The notes below the pieces were generated by a model. That model was not told where the DNA came from and made no database searches. It saw nothing but the letters and a program-made list of their open reading frames with translations. DNA of 64,000 nt from Dyadobacter sp. UC 10 (GTDB lineage Bacteria; Bacteroidota; Bacteroidia; Cytophagales; Spirosomataceae): contig NZ_VSRN01000001.1 in NCBI RefSeq assembly GCF_008369915.1, forward strand, positions 6,816,501-6,880,500, written 5' to 3'. The position numbers and the translations under genes were made by a program. Positions 8,906 through 17,005 of this stretch are shown here, in pieces. Each line of letters starts with the position of its first letter. The stretch's first letter is position 1.

Positions 8906-9844
8906 TCAGGCAAAATGTTGGTTTACATACTCGCGTACTTCATCTTCCGTTTTAGCGTGCAAAATCTTTGCGCCTGAAAGCCGGGGATACAATTTCTGGT
9001 AGCATTTGAAATGATGCTCAGGCCCCTTTTTCGAAAAGATCAGATTGGTACCCCCAAAATAGCTCGCCAGCGTTGCGGTACCGCCGTGAATGGAAATAAA
9101 TTTGCTGGCGTTGGCATAAACGATCAGCTGTAAATGATTAAAATTATTTGCCCCGGCCTTATTCTCACGGAAAAGATCTTCCATCAAAATGATATCGGGA
9201 TAGTTTTTTTCCAGCCACTCATACTCGTTCAGATCGTAAATGTCACTGTTGTCCATCGTAATATGCTGCGGCCTGGGGCGGTTGTAAATAATCGTGTATT
9301 TATCCGATAACCGGTTGAACATAAATTCCAGCAATTCAATACTATAAAAGCTTACAGGCGGTCCGTCCCACTCCATATTGTATCGATTCGCGACGATCAA
9401 TATCGGCTTTTCATATACGTAGATATTGTTCTGATAATGCGCTTTCAAAGGAACAGGCAACCACTTTTTCATGTCGTAATCCTGGCTGTACAAAATCCGC
9501 GGCATTTCGAAATTATAATTCCCCCGTTCTGTACGAATATCGTACTCTTCAGTATGCTCCGGCGTGAAGAAATAAAGCTCTTTTGTGAATTTAGAACTGC
9601 TGGTAGTTTTCAATGTGCCATTCTTAAAATGCCAGTAAGCGAAAGGCAGGACAAACTGTAATTCCGGAGCAAACTCGCCCTGGAAAGAAAGTTGTTTGTA
9701 TTTCGATTTGAACAAATAATCCCTTAATAAATATTGGATCTGATGGAGCCGGCAAGAATAGGTATGTCTGTAAAAGTATCTCAGGTCCGCGGGCAGTTTC
9801 CCATATTTGATCAGCACTAAAAAGCTAAGTAATTTATTGAGCAT
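8906..9844 (-). CDS. Uncharacterised protein of polysaccharide locus, GT61-like C-terminus
   Basis: A 312-residue protein without signal peptide or membrane segment, rich in aromatic and basic residues. I do not recognise it with certainty. The segment ISIHGGTATLASYFGGTN near residue 255-272 resembles the nucleotide-sugar binding H-G-[AG] region of GT61 or related GT-B transferases, and YTIIYNRPRP precedes it. A glycosyltransferase role is therefore plausible but unproved. It is the first gene of a minus-strand pair with the TuaH-like gene and stands divergent to the methyltransferase across 169 bases. Confidence 0.75.
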   Translation of the reverse strand: MLNKLLSFLVLIKYGKLPADLRYFYRHTYSCRLHQIQYLLRDYLFKSKYKQLSFQGEFAPELQFVLPFAYWHFKNGTLKTTSSSKFTKELYFFTPEHTEEYDIRTERGNYNFEMPRILYSQDYDMKKWLPVPLKAHYQNNIYVYEKPILIVANRYNMEWDGPPVSFYSIELLEFMFNRLSDKYTIIYNRPRPQHITMDNSDIYDLNEYEWLEKNYPDIILMEDLFRENKAGANNFNHLQLIVYANASKFISIHGGTATLASYFGGTNLIFSKKGPEHHFKCYQKLYPRLSGAKILHAKTEDEVREYVNQHFA

Positions 9845-10013
9845 ACATTCACAAATTGATCACAGAAACGTAACCCCGGCTGGTTCTTCTGGTAAAAATA
9901 AGGAAGATATGTCACTCATGTAGCAATCCTGTGGTAAAAGTATTAAATTTAAAAATACCAACTATTTCTACTAATTAAGCAGCTGGTTTCACCCGGCTGA
10001 CGCGATCATTGTC

Positions 10014-10745
10014 ATGAAAAATTTTATCCGCTACCTGTTACAAAAGACACTTTCGTTCAAAAATTATCTTTTCCTCTTTTCATTGTATTCCATCAGGACC
10101 ATTGAGGCCGGAAAATACGAAAGGGAGTTTTTACACTTCATTAAAATCATTAAAGGTGACGGACTTATCCTCGACGTCGGGGCCAATATAGGGATCACCG
10201 CAGCCCCGCTCGCCAAACACCATCCACACGCCCAGGTACACGCATTTGAACCGATTTCCGAAAATTTCTCTACGCTCCAGCGCATAGTCAACTACCTGAA
10301 AATAAAGAACATAAAACTTTTCAATATCGCACTGGGAAGTGAGGACGGCACCCTGAAAATGATCATGCCGATAAGAGGAAACTCACGGATGCAGGGATTG
10401 AGCAAAGCCTACGAAGAAGGTGCTGGTGAAAAAGGTACAATATATGACGTCCCTTTAAAGAAATTGGATCATATATATCCTTTTGAAACGAATATAAGTG
10501 CTATGAAAATTGATGTAGAAAACTTCGAGCTGGAAGTTTTACGCGGCTCCGTAGCCTTGCTGAAACGCAATAAACCAATGATCTACTGCGAGTTATGGGA
10601 TAACGAGAACCGAACAAGCGTCTTTGAACTGCTCAAAAATATCGGCTATCAATCCTTTACGTTTAACAATGAAACAGGATCGCTGCAACCAGTCGCCCTC
10701 CGGGAAGGACTGCCCGCAGGCAATTTCTTCTTCATCCATTCCTGA
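10014..10745 (+). CDS. FkbM family SAM-dependent methyltransferase
   Basis: A 243-residue protein. The SAM-binding motif LILDVGANIGIT (D54-G60) and the acidic residue E79 of HAFEPISENF, followed by SAMKIDVENFELEVLRG and MIYCELWD, are diagnostic of FkbM-type methyltransferases. These enzymes usually O-methylate sugars or secondary metabolites. Located between glycosyltransferase genes, it probably methylates the surface polysaccharide (inference). It is a single gene transcribed away from the minus-strand pair. There is no membrane segment apart from a mildly hydrophobic N-terminal stretch (about 17-30). Confidence 0.9.
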   Translation: MKNFIRYLLQKTLSFKNYLFLFSLYSIRTIEAGKYEREFLHFIKIIKGDGLILDVGANIGITAAPLAKHHPHAQVHAFEPISENFSTLQRIVNYLKIKNIKLFNIALGSEDGTLKMIMPIRGNSRMQGLSKAYEEGAGEKGTIYDVPLKKLDHIYPFETNISAMKIDVENFELEVLRGSVALLKRNKPMIYCELWDNENRTSVFELLKNIGYQSFTFNNETGSLQPVALREGLPAGNFFFIHS

Positions 10746-10850
10746 GTTCCCGGGGATTCCCGATAAGGCCGGCACTTTTGTAGAATCCGAAGGTAGTCGC
10801 CGTGGGAAACGAAAAACTACTACATCAGCAAAAGAATGATTTATTAATAT

Positions 10851-10858
10851 TAAATTTG
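10851..10858 (+). promoter_or_regulatory. Candidate -7 promoter element of the HPt gene
   Basis: TAAATTTG matches the Bacteroidota -7 consensus TAnnTTTG and lies 40 bases before the HPt start codon in an AT-rich stretch. I see no clear TTTG at the -33 position, so this is a moderate call based on one box. Confidence 0.35.
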
Positions 10859-10897
10859 TAGCGAACCCTCGTTTCTTATTGTAAGTCAATCATTAAA

Positions 10898-11284
10898 ATG
10901 TCAACTACCCCGCCAGACAGTACCTTCGGAATGGATAATTCAGCAGCAGAAGATTCCCTGATCGATATTGCTTACCTCAATGAAATAACAGGTGGAGATG
11001 CCGAGCTCAGAACTGAATTGATTGATATGTTTGAATCCGAAACCGTCATTCAGCTAGCCGGAATTAAAACACATTTTGTTTCCTCCGAAGTGGAACAATT
11101 AAAGCAGGCAATTCACAAATACAGATCTTCCTTATTTTCTGTCGGACTATTGAAAACTGCTTCCAAATACAAGGAAATTGAAACAGCGCTTAAAAGGAAT
11201 GAAACTGTTGAAAACCTTGGAACAAAACTTCTGAATTTGGAGCAGGAATCTATGGATGCATTACAGCTTTTGAAAAACTTCTGA
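10898..11284 (+). CDS. HPt (histidine phosphotransfer) domain protein
   Basis: A 128-residue protein. After a low-complexity N-terminus, ITGGDAELRTELIDMFESE and the segment AIHKYRSSLFSVGLLKTA follow the HPt pattern, with the phospho-accepting histidine at H73 and the small residues of the next helical turn conserved. HPt proteins relay phosphate between receiver domains of hybrid kinases and response regulators. Candidate partners in the window are the single receiver at 18233-18622 and the receiver-phosphatase at 516-1673. It stands alone between the methyltransferase and the convergent O-antigen ligase gene, where the two stops are adjacent. Confidence 0.8.
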   Translation: MSTTPPDSTFGMDNSAAEDSLIDIAYLNEITGGDAELRTELIDMFESETVIQLAGIKTHFVSSEVEQLKQAIHKYRSSLFSVGLLKTASKYKEIETALKRNETVENLGTKLLNLEQESMDALQLLKNF

Positions 11285-12826
11285 TCAGATTTTATTCTCA
11301 GCATTCAGCGACTCCTTTCTATCAATCAGAAAGGTCGTATGTACAATTGCTGCGGCCATAAAAAAGAGGATGTTATTGGGAAATTGCACCAGTGCTTCCT
11401 GCGGAAAATTGCCGACATTAAGTGCAAATATAACGAGCGTCATCGCCAGGCAATAAGTCTTCAGTTCCGTATTTCTGATTTTATAAAAGTTATTGATACC
11501 CATTTTCAGGATCGTAAACATCATCAGACAGAAAAGCAACAAGCCTATCCAGCCCAATTCAACTGCAACCCGGATGTAACCGCTGTCCGGGGGGAACGTT
11601 GCAAGGAAAGATTGCGGGGCAAACCGCGCGCCCCAAGCGCCGGTGGAACCTAGTCCTCCGCCGATCGGGTGTGAGAGAATGTAAGGTTGTATCCGCTTTT
11701 GATTATATTTTCTGACATTGAAAGATGCGTCGTCAGAAGGTCGGAAAGCCGTTTGAAACCTGGCTATGGTCGGACTAGAAGTAGGCATAACGATCAGGAT
11801 CGCTATAAACGCAGCCGCAGCCAGGGACGCGAACAAGATTTTTTTGCTGAAATTCAATATTGCAAACGGCACCAATGCGGCAGGCACCAGTACGTAAGCG
11901 CCGCGCGTACCCGAGTAAAGCATGGCCATCAGAAACGCAAGGATCATCAAACACAAAATGCCCCTTTTCAGCCAGCTTTTCACATTGGACAGCAAAGCCA
12001 CACATATCAAACTTGCGCAAACCATTGTATAGGAAAACGAAACAGGATCGGAAAATATCGAATATTTTCGCCATATTCCATTGATATACAAAAGACTAAC
12101 CGATGTAGGATTATTCCATAGGTCCTGCAATTCACCTGGCGCAATACCGAAAAACTCCTGCTTGAATCCATAAATCGCTCCGCAAACCGCTAGAACAAGC
12201 CAGGTCCGTATCACCAGCCGGATTGCTTTCACGGTCCGGAGATAATAAACAAATACGAAATACATAATGGTAACCGCTGCAACCGAACGCACAGTATAAA
12301 CCCAGGCAAGCCGCGACTCTGCCCAGGGATTTGCAACCTGGATCAGGTTGTAGCCGATCCAGATCAGTATCATCAGCGACACCGGATTTTTGTAAATAGA
12401 AATTTCCCAATCACGTCGTTGCTTGACCTTCATGAGAAGTCCAAGCAAAAGCAGCATTTCCAGCCCATCCATCAGCGTTCCCAATGGAAAATTAATCCCA
12501 AAACGCAGGATAAAAAACAGGAAAAACCCCATCGTCAACAATACCACAATACCAAATAGCGGATAGACGACAATGGCATAAACTGCTGGAATTGCGATCA
12601 TTGCGACCAGCAGCAGGATACCGGAAGTGATCCCGCCATAAATGGTAGCGACCCCGAGCCCAATCGCGATCAGACCAAGCACGACCATTCCCACCTTTCC
12701 GTTCATCCTATCGATGAAAGGAGTATGGGTGAGCTCGCTTTGCGGATCTGGTGATAATTGATACTTCAAGGGTTTGACCGGGCTAGAAAAAAAGTATTTT
12801 AAAAAAGAATATAAAAACGCTGACAA
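11285..12826 (-). CDS. O-antigen ligase/polymerase family membrane protein (Wzy/WaaL-like)
   Basis: Up to 513 residues, with about eleven hydrophobic segments and the periplasmic loop PIGGGLGSTGAWGARF, whose Wzy_C-like arrangement is usual for O-antigen ligases and polymerases. This class joins or attaches polysaccharide repeats on the periplasmic face. The TTG at 12826 gives an N-terminus that overlaps the 47-residue peptide gene by 44 bases; the ATG at 12706, just before the first transmembrane segment, is an alternative start. It is the last gene of the minus-strand polysaccharide operon and is convergent with the HPt gene. Confidence 0.88.
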   Translation of the reverse strand: MSAFLYSFLKYFFSSPVKPLKYQLSPDPQSELTHTPFIDRMNGKVGMVVLGLIAIGLGVATIYGGITSGILLLVAMIAIPAVYAIVVYPLFGIVVLLTMGFFLFFILRFGINFPLGTLMDGLEMLLLLGLLMKVKQRRDWEISIYKNPVSLMILIWIGYNLIQVANPWAESRLAWVYTVRSVAAVTIMYFVFVYYLRTVKAIRLVIRTWLVLAVCGAIYGFKQEFFGIAPGELQDLWNNPTSVSLLYINGIWRKYSIFSDPVSFSYTMVCASLICVALLSNVKSWLKRGILCLMILAFLMAMLYSGTRGAYVLVPAALVPFAILNFSKKILFASLAAAAFIAILIVMPTSSPTIARFQTAFRPSDDASFNVRKYNQKRIQPYILSHPIGGGLGSTGAWGARFAPQSFLATFPPDSGYIRVAVELGWIGLLLFCLMMFTILKMGINNFYKIRNTELKTYCLAMTLVIFALNVGNFPQEALVQFPNNILFFMAAAIVHTTFLIDRKESLNAENKI

Positions 12827-12926
12827 ATGCCAGAATCAACGCGATTGAGCGTGTAATGGTCTGTAAATGCGTGAGTTCCGGATCACGAAACTTGCCCTTA
12901 TTTTTTTTCGCTGGCAATATTCTCAT
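12783..12926 (-). CDS. Small single-pass membrane peptide (47 aa)
   Basis: This short frame starts with ATG at 12926, two bases after the stop of the GT2 gene, and ends with TAG at 12783. It reads MRILPAKKNKGKFRDPE, then a short polar stretch and a hydrophobic helix (about residues 29-47, SIALILAFVSVFIFFF in its middle). The basic N-terminus predicts a cytoplasmic start and an inner-membrane anchor. Its position in a tightly packed operon, filling the gap exactly, argues that it is translated. It overlaps the proposed TTG start of the ligase gene in another frame. Function unknown; a small partner of the ligase or synthase is possible (inference). Confidence 0.55.
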   Translation of the reverse strand: MRILPAKKNKGKFRDPELTHLQTITRSIALILAFVSVFIFFFKILFF

Positions 12927-12928
12927 CG

Positions 12929-14101
12929 TCAGGGTGCTTTACGGTAGCTGTGTTTGGTCGCTACGGAAATTTTATTTGCCTTTTTTGCTTTTAAAAGGGA
13001 TTTGACCTGATAAAACATAAAGACTGGTATGGATGTGAGCGATCGGATAATGCGTTTGTCGACCGACGAGTGGAATAGCGGAACTAAAAAACCGCCTACA
13101 AAAATCAGCAGTCCCGCCAGCCAGACAGCGCTCGCAGCCGGGTTGATCCATAAATCGATAGCCATAAACAATACCGAGAGGATCAGAAAAATAAACAGTG
13201 GCGGACGCAGGAGGACAAAACCGAATAAAAACCGGTTCCAGCTCAGCTTCCTGATTCCGCTGAAAACCATATCAAACCCAAAAACAAAATATTTGAACCA
13301 GGTATTAATCCAGCGCGAACGCTGATTGACAAGCTGTTCGGACTCAGACGTTTTTTCATCCCACACAATAGCTTCTTCCCTGAATGCGATCCGATGCCCC
13401 GCACCGACAATCTGTTTTTGAAGGATCTTGTCAAACCCCGCACCGACAATATCAAGGTGGCCCAACGCCTCTTTATACAATTTCACTGTAAACGCCATTC
13501 CCGAGCCGGAGAGTGTAGCCGAAGAGCCTGCGCCAAAAAGCTTTTCGCCATCATAGTAATGATAGTAAATGTCACGCGCTGCGTCCAGACAAGCGTACAC
13601 AGAATCCAGATTTTTCGCCTTTCGCACGCCCTGTACCGCAACAAATCCTTCATCGAAACAAACGTTCAGCTCATTCAGAAACTCGGGATCAACCAGATTG
13701 TCGCTGTCAATGATTGCCAGCCGCTCGTGCTGTCTTTTGAAATTTTTGATCGCAAAAAAATGGGAGCGCGTATTGCTGGCGAGCACAGTTCCGGGATGCA
13801 GTACAATTACTTTTTCACTTTCCAGGTGCAAACCCGACGCATCGCATTTATCGGCGACGATATAAACCAGATAGTTGGAGTAATTCAGTTTTGAAATTGA
13901 AGCAATCACATCGGGCAGCTGCTGGGTTTGCTCGTAAGTCGCTACAATCAATGCATAATCTGCTTCCAACTTTTTCGCGGCAGGCTGGCTACGTTTTTTT
14001 CTTCCTGAAAAAACATTTAGCACCAGCAATCCAACCGGGAAGACCAGGAAGAATCCGATTGCGATCTGGCAAAGCCACCAAATGTACCAGACTACTTTCA
14101 T
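12929..14101 (-). CDS. Membrane-anchored glycosyltransferase family 2
   Basis: A 390-residue protein with an N-terminal transmembrane segment (about 8-30), a cytoplasmic GT-A domain and two or three C-terminal membrane segments (about 285-360). Key motifs are ALIVATYEQTQQLPDVI, the metal site D132-S-D134 in LAIIDSDNLVDPEF, and QRSRW at 260-264, the Q-x-x-R-W signature of processive cellulose-synthase-like enzymes. The usual E-D acid motif reads GFDK here. The start overlaps the Wzc-like gene by four bases. It may polymerise or initiate a polysaccharide chain; substrate unknown. Confidence 0.9.
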   Translation of the reverse strand: MKVVWYIWWLCQIAIGFFLVFPVGLLVLNVFSGRKKRSQPAAKKLEADYALIVATYEQTQQLPDVIASISKLNYSNYLVYIVADKCDASGLHLESEKVIVLHPGTVLASNTRSHFFAIKNFKRQHERLAIIDSDNLVDPEFLNELNVCFDEGFVAVQGVRKAKNLDSVYACLDAARDIYYHYYDGEKLFGAGSSATLSGSGMAFTVKLYKEALGHLDIVGAGFDKILQKQIVGAGHRIAFREEAIVWDEKTSESEQLVNQRSRWINTWFKYFVFGFDMVFSGIRKLSWNRFLFGFVLLRPPLFIFLILSVLFMAIDLWINPAASAVWLAGLLIFVGGFLVPLFHSSVDKRIIRSLTSIPVFMFYQVKSLLKAKKANKISVATKHSYRKAP

Positions 14102-16284
14102 TCAGTCACCTGTTTTGAAACCTTACCTGTCTGTTTCAATATATCCTGTGCGCCGGTCAATACCCAGCCCGCCATTTTACCATTCAGGCCTTTGAGATAT
14201 TCGATCTTAGAACGGTCTTCATACGAGATACTTCTGCCGCTTTCGAAAACAGAGATGACAGCGTCCGAGAAAGTAATCCATTCTTTTGCCTTATTCATTG
14301 AAACCAGCGAGTCGGCGTCTATCAGAATGGTATCATATTGGCTTTTCAGAGAATTCAATACGGTTTTGATCCGGGTTTCGTCTGCCAGTTCGAGCAGGGA
14401 AACGTCACCTCCCTTGTTGGCCAGGATTGATATCGAACCGTTTGTATTACTTAGCGAAACGGTTTCCCCTTTTGCAAGATAGTCTTCCAGAAAATTCGAG
14501 CTGCTATTGAGTTTGGTAATATCTGCCGCATTAAAATTCCCGTCGATGATCAATACCCGCTTGTTGATCCTGGAAAAAGCCCACGCGAGGCTGAGTGTCA
14601 GCAATGTCTTTCCGCTGCCTTCGTGCAGGCTTGTTACAGCGATGATTTTCGGGTCTGGAAATTCATTATCAAGCTCAAAGCGGATAGAACGGATCAGGTT
14701 GCGGAATAGCTCAATTTTACCTTCCTGCGTAGTTTCGTTTTGCAGCTCGCTGATCCGGAAACCACCTCCTACCTGATTTATAAAGCCAAGTACCGGACTG
14801 TCGGTTGCGTTGGCGAGCTGCTGCGGGTAGCGAATGGAAGAGTCAAGGAAATACAGAATAAAAAGGATAAACAGGCAGAATGCGAAGCTGATCACGCCCG
14901 ACAAAATAATCAGCACCATTTTCTTCGATGGCTGGATCTTACCCGGAAGCGCTTTTTCAGCCACTTTTAATTTGGCCGGAAAGCTCGAAAGCAGCCTGGC
15001 ATCGTTGTATTTCTGCAAAGCCTCCATATACTCCCTTCCCGCAATATCGATCGCCGTTTCAAACTCCTGCACACGCGCCTCATTCGGCACCAGTCCGTCA
15101 AAGCGATTGTTCAGGGTTTTCATTTCCGCTTCAATGGTCGCTAAACTATTGGCTGCCAGGTCTCTTTCCACTTCCATCGTCAGTTTTTGAGATACCAGGT
15201 TTTCTTTGACTGATAGCGGATTGTAAAGGTAACGGTCGGTAGATTCATCGATCTGGGCCGAAAGCTTCGTTTGAATTGAATCCAGGCTTGCCTTAAACTT
15301 CGGATCAAAATTGCTTTTCACATAAGCCTCATTCACGGCACGCAGGCGCTGTTTTGTAGCGACTATATTTTGATTGATCGTCGAGACCGCGCTTTCGAAA
15401 TACTTGCGGTCGTTGGCATTAAACTTGTTCTCGATATTTCTGATCGCCACGCCATAAGCGATGACATCTTTTTTGGCGACTTCCCGACGCAGTTCAAATT
15501 CAGCCATTTGGCCGTAAAGACTCTTGGCCTGTTCATCCAGGTTCAGCACTCGGTTCCGAATTTTATAGTCGCGCAGGCCGTTCATTTGCTCGCGCAGTGC
15601 GAGCCGTTTTTGTTCCAGGAAGTCCGCCAGAAAGCTGATCGTTCTGTTGTAATTATCAGTAAGCCTGGACGCGTACATTCTGATAAATTCGTCGCTCAGC
15701 GTATTGATGACAAACGCAGCCATGGCGGGATTCCTGGCCTCGTACTCGATATTGATAAAATCACTATTCGAAAGCCTGAAAATCGTCAGCTTTTTCCCGA
15801 GACTTTCAGCATCGTACTGCATGTCGGCCAGTATTTTCTGGAGCTTCCTTTCAAAAGGATTGGATGAAGAAAGCTCCTGCTGGGTGCGGTACTTCTGAAG
15901 GAGTACAGCGATCGCCCGGCTTCTGGTATTTTGGTCAAAAGCCTGCAATTCTTTGGAAGCTTCGGCAAAATCATCCGTCGCGACTGCTTTCAGGTCGTGG
16001 AGCAGCAATTGGTAGGAAACCTGGCCGAGCACCCTTTTTTGCGACATCATCTGAATGATGTTATCGAATTTCCGGGAGATCTCGAAATCCTGCTCAGTAC
16101 CTGAATTCATCAGCCCCTGCTCGGTTTTGTCCACCAATCCGGTAGCGATACTACCCTGCGACTTGTACTGATCGGGGAGCGATTTGACCAGAAAATAGGA
16201 GGCTACTACCGTAATCAGCGGCACAAAAATCAGTACGAACTTATTTTTGTATAATATTCTCAGGAATTGCGATAGCTCTGTCAT
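14098..16284 (-). CDS. Wzc-like chain-length regulator with BY-kinase-type ATPase domain
   Basis: A 728-residue inner-membrane protein: first membrane segment about 17-34, long periplasmic coiled coil (about 220-430), proline-containing PGKIQPSKK and second membrane segment (about 455-480), then a cytoplasmic ATPase with Walker A HEGSGKT (554-560), Walker A' VLIIDGNF (D581) and Walker B ILIDAD (653-658). This is the Wzz/GNVR plus capsule kinase arrangement that controls polysaccharide length. The C-terminus has no tyrosine cluster (last tyrosines at 688 and 696), so classical Wzc autophosphorylation is unlikely. It overlaps both neighbours by four bases. Confidence 0.93.
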   Translation of the reverse strand: MTELSQFLRILYKNKFVLIFVPLITVVASYFLVKSLPDQYKSQGSIATGLVDKTEQGLMNSGTEQDFEISRKFDNIIQMMSQKRVLGQVSYQLLLHDLKAVATDDFAEASKELQAFDQNTRSRAIAVLLQKYRTQQELSSSNPFERKLQKILADMQYDAESLGKKLTIFRLSNSDFINIEYEARNPAMAAFVINTLSDEFIRMYASRLTDNYNRTISFLADFLEQKRLALREQMNGLRDYKIRNRVLNLDEQAKSLYGQMAEFELRREVAKKDVIAYGVAIRNIENKFNANDRKYFESAVSTINQNIVATKQRLRAVNEAYVKSNFDPKFKASLDSIQTKLSAQIDESTDRYLYNPLSVKENLVSQKLTMEVERDLAANSLATIEAEMKTLNNRFDGLVPNEARVQEFETAIDIAGREYMEALQKYNDARLLSSFPAKLKVAEKALPGKIQPSKKMVLIILSGVISFAFCLFILFILYFLDSSIRYPQQLANATDSPVLGFINQVGGGFRISELQNETTQEGKIELFRNLIRSIRFELDNEFPDPKIIAVTSLHEGSGKTLLTLSLAWAFSRINKRVLIIDGNFNAADITKLNSSSNFLEDYLAKGETVSLSNTNGSISILANKGGDVSLLELADETRIKTVLNSLKSQYDTILIDADSLVSMNKAKEWITFSDAVISVFESGRSISYEDRSKIEYLKGLNGKMAGWVLTGAQDILKQTGKVSKQVTE

Positions 16285-16952
16285 TTGATGTCTTCCAGTT
16301 TTTGTCCCAATAACTCTTCCAGGGCACTTTTCGAAATGAGCACATCAGCCTCCGCCGAAATTTTCGCCTGCTGTCTGTCGGAAATTACGACTAACGCCTT
16401 GCTGTACTCCTCCAGGGACGTCTCACCCTTTTCATATTTGAATTTCAGCTCCTCTGCCAGCGATTCCACATCATGCAGTGCATCCGCTTTGATTCTTAGC
16501 AGCACTTTGTACTGCGCATAAGCGAAATACCGCTGCTTTACATCCGCTTCCAGGTTCAATAAATACGTATCGCGGTCGAACTCCACGGCGCGCAGCTCGC
16601 TTTTAGCTTGTTTGATCAGCGCCGGCTTTTGAAGCAGGGAGCCGATATTTACAAAAAAACCAAACTGGTACCCGTTCAGGAAGTTGGGATTGATGGTGCT
16701 GGCAAGCCTGTCGGGACTATACAAATACGAGAATGACAGGATTTCAAAGTAGGAAAGCTTTTGTTTTTTGGCGTTGTATCCGCCCGCATCTACCCTGGCC
16801 TGGTAAAGCTTGAGTTTTGGGTAGTTCTTCCTGGCGATTTCGACCAGCTTCTCCAGATAAGGGTACGAAATTTCTTCTGCCAGAGAATTTTGCGCCCTTG
16901 CCGGAACCAGTGCAATGAGGAAGAAGAAAGTTAGAAAGCAGAAATATCTCAT
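16281..16952 (-). CDS. Half-length TolC-like outer-membrane/periplasmic protein
   Basis: A 223-residue protein with a signal peptide (MRYFCFLTFFFLIALVPARA, cleavage about residue 20). The rest is helical, with QAKSELRAVEFDRDTYLL and LKFKYEKGETSLEEY, the latter typical of outer-membrane efflux (OEP) repeats. Family members are about 420-480 residues with two repeats; here only one is present. The natural stop overlaps the Wzc-like start by four bases, so this looks like a dedicated short form rather than a broken gene. A role in polysaccharide export beside the chain-length protein is inferred; no Wza-type exporter is seen in the window. Confidence 0.8.
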   Translation of the reverse strand: MRYFCFLTFFFLIALVPARAQNSLAEEISYPYLEKLVEIARKNYPKLKLYQARVDAGGYNAKKQKLSYFEILSFSYLYSPDRLASTINPNFLNGYQFGFFVNIGSLLQKPALIKQAKSELRAVEFDRDTYLLNLEADVKQRYFAYAQYKVLLRIKADALHDVESLAEELKFKYEKGETSLEEYSKALVVISDRQQAKISAEADVLISKSALEELLGQKLEDIK

Positions 16953-17005
16953 TTAAGGGGGTTATAATGAATGATAGTTTTTTATAGAGAGGGTATTTAA
17001 AGGCA

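Noticed and set aside
16281..16952. The TolC-like gene as a truncated pseudogene
   Set aside because: Its stop overlaps the next start by four bases as in an intact operon, and no remnant of the missing half is found; a native short form is more likely.
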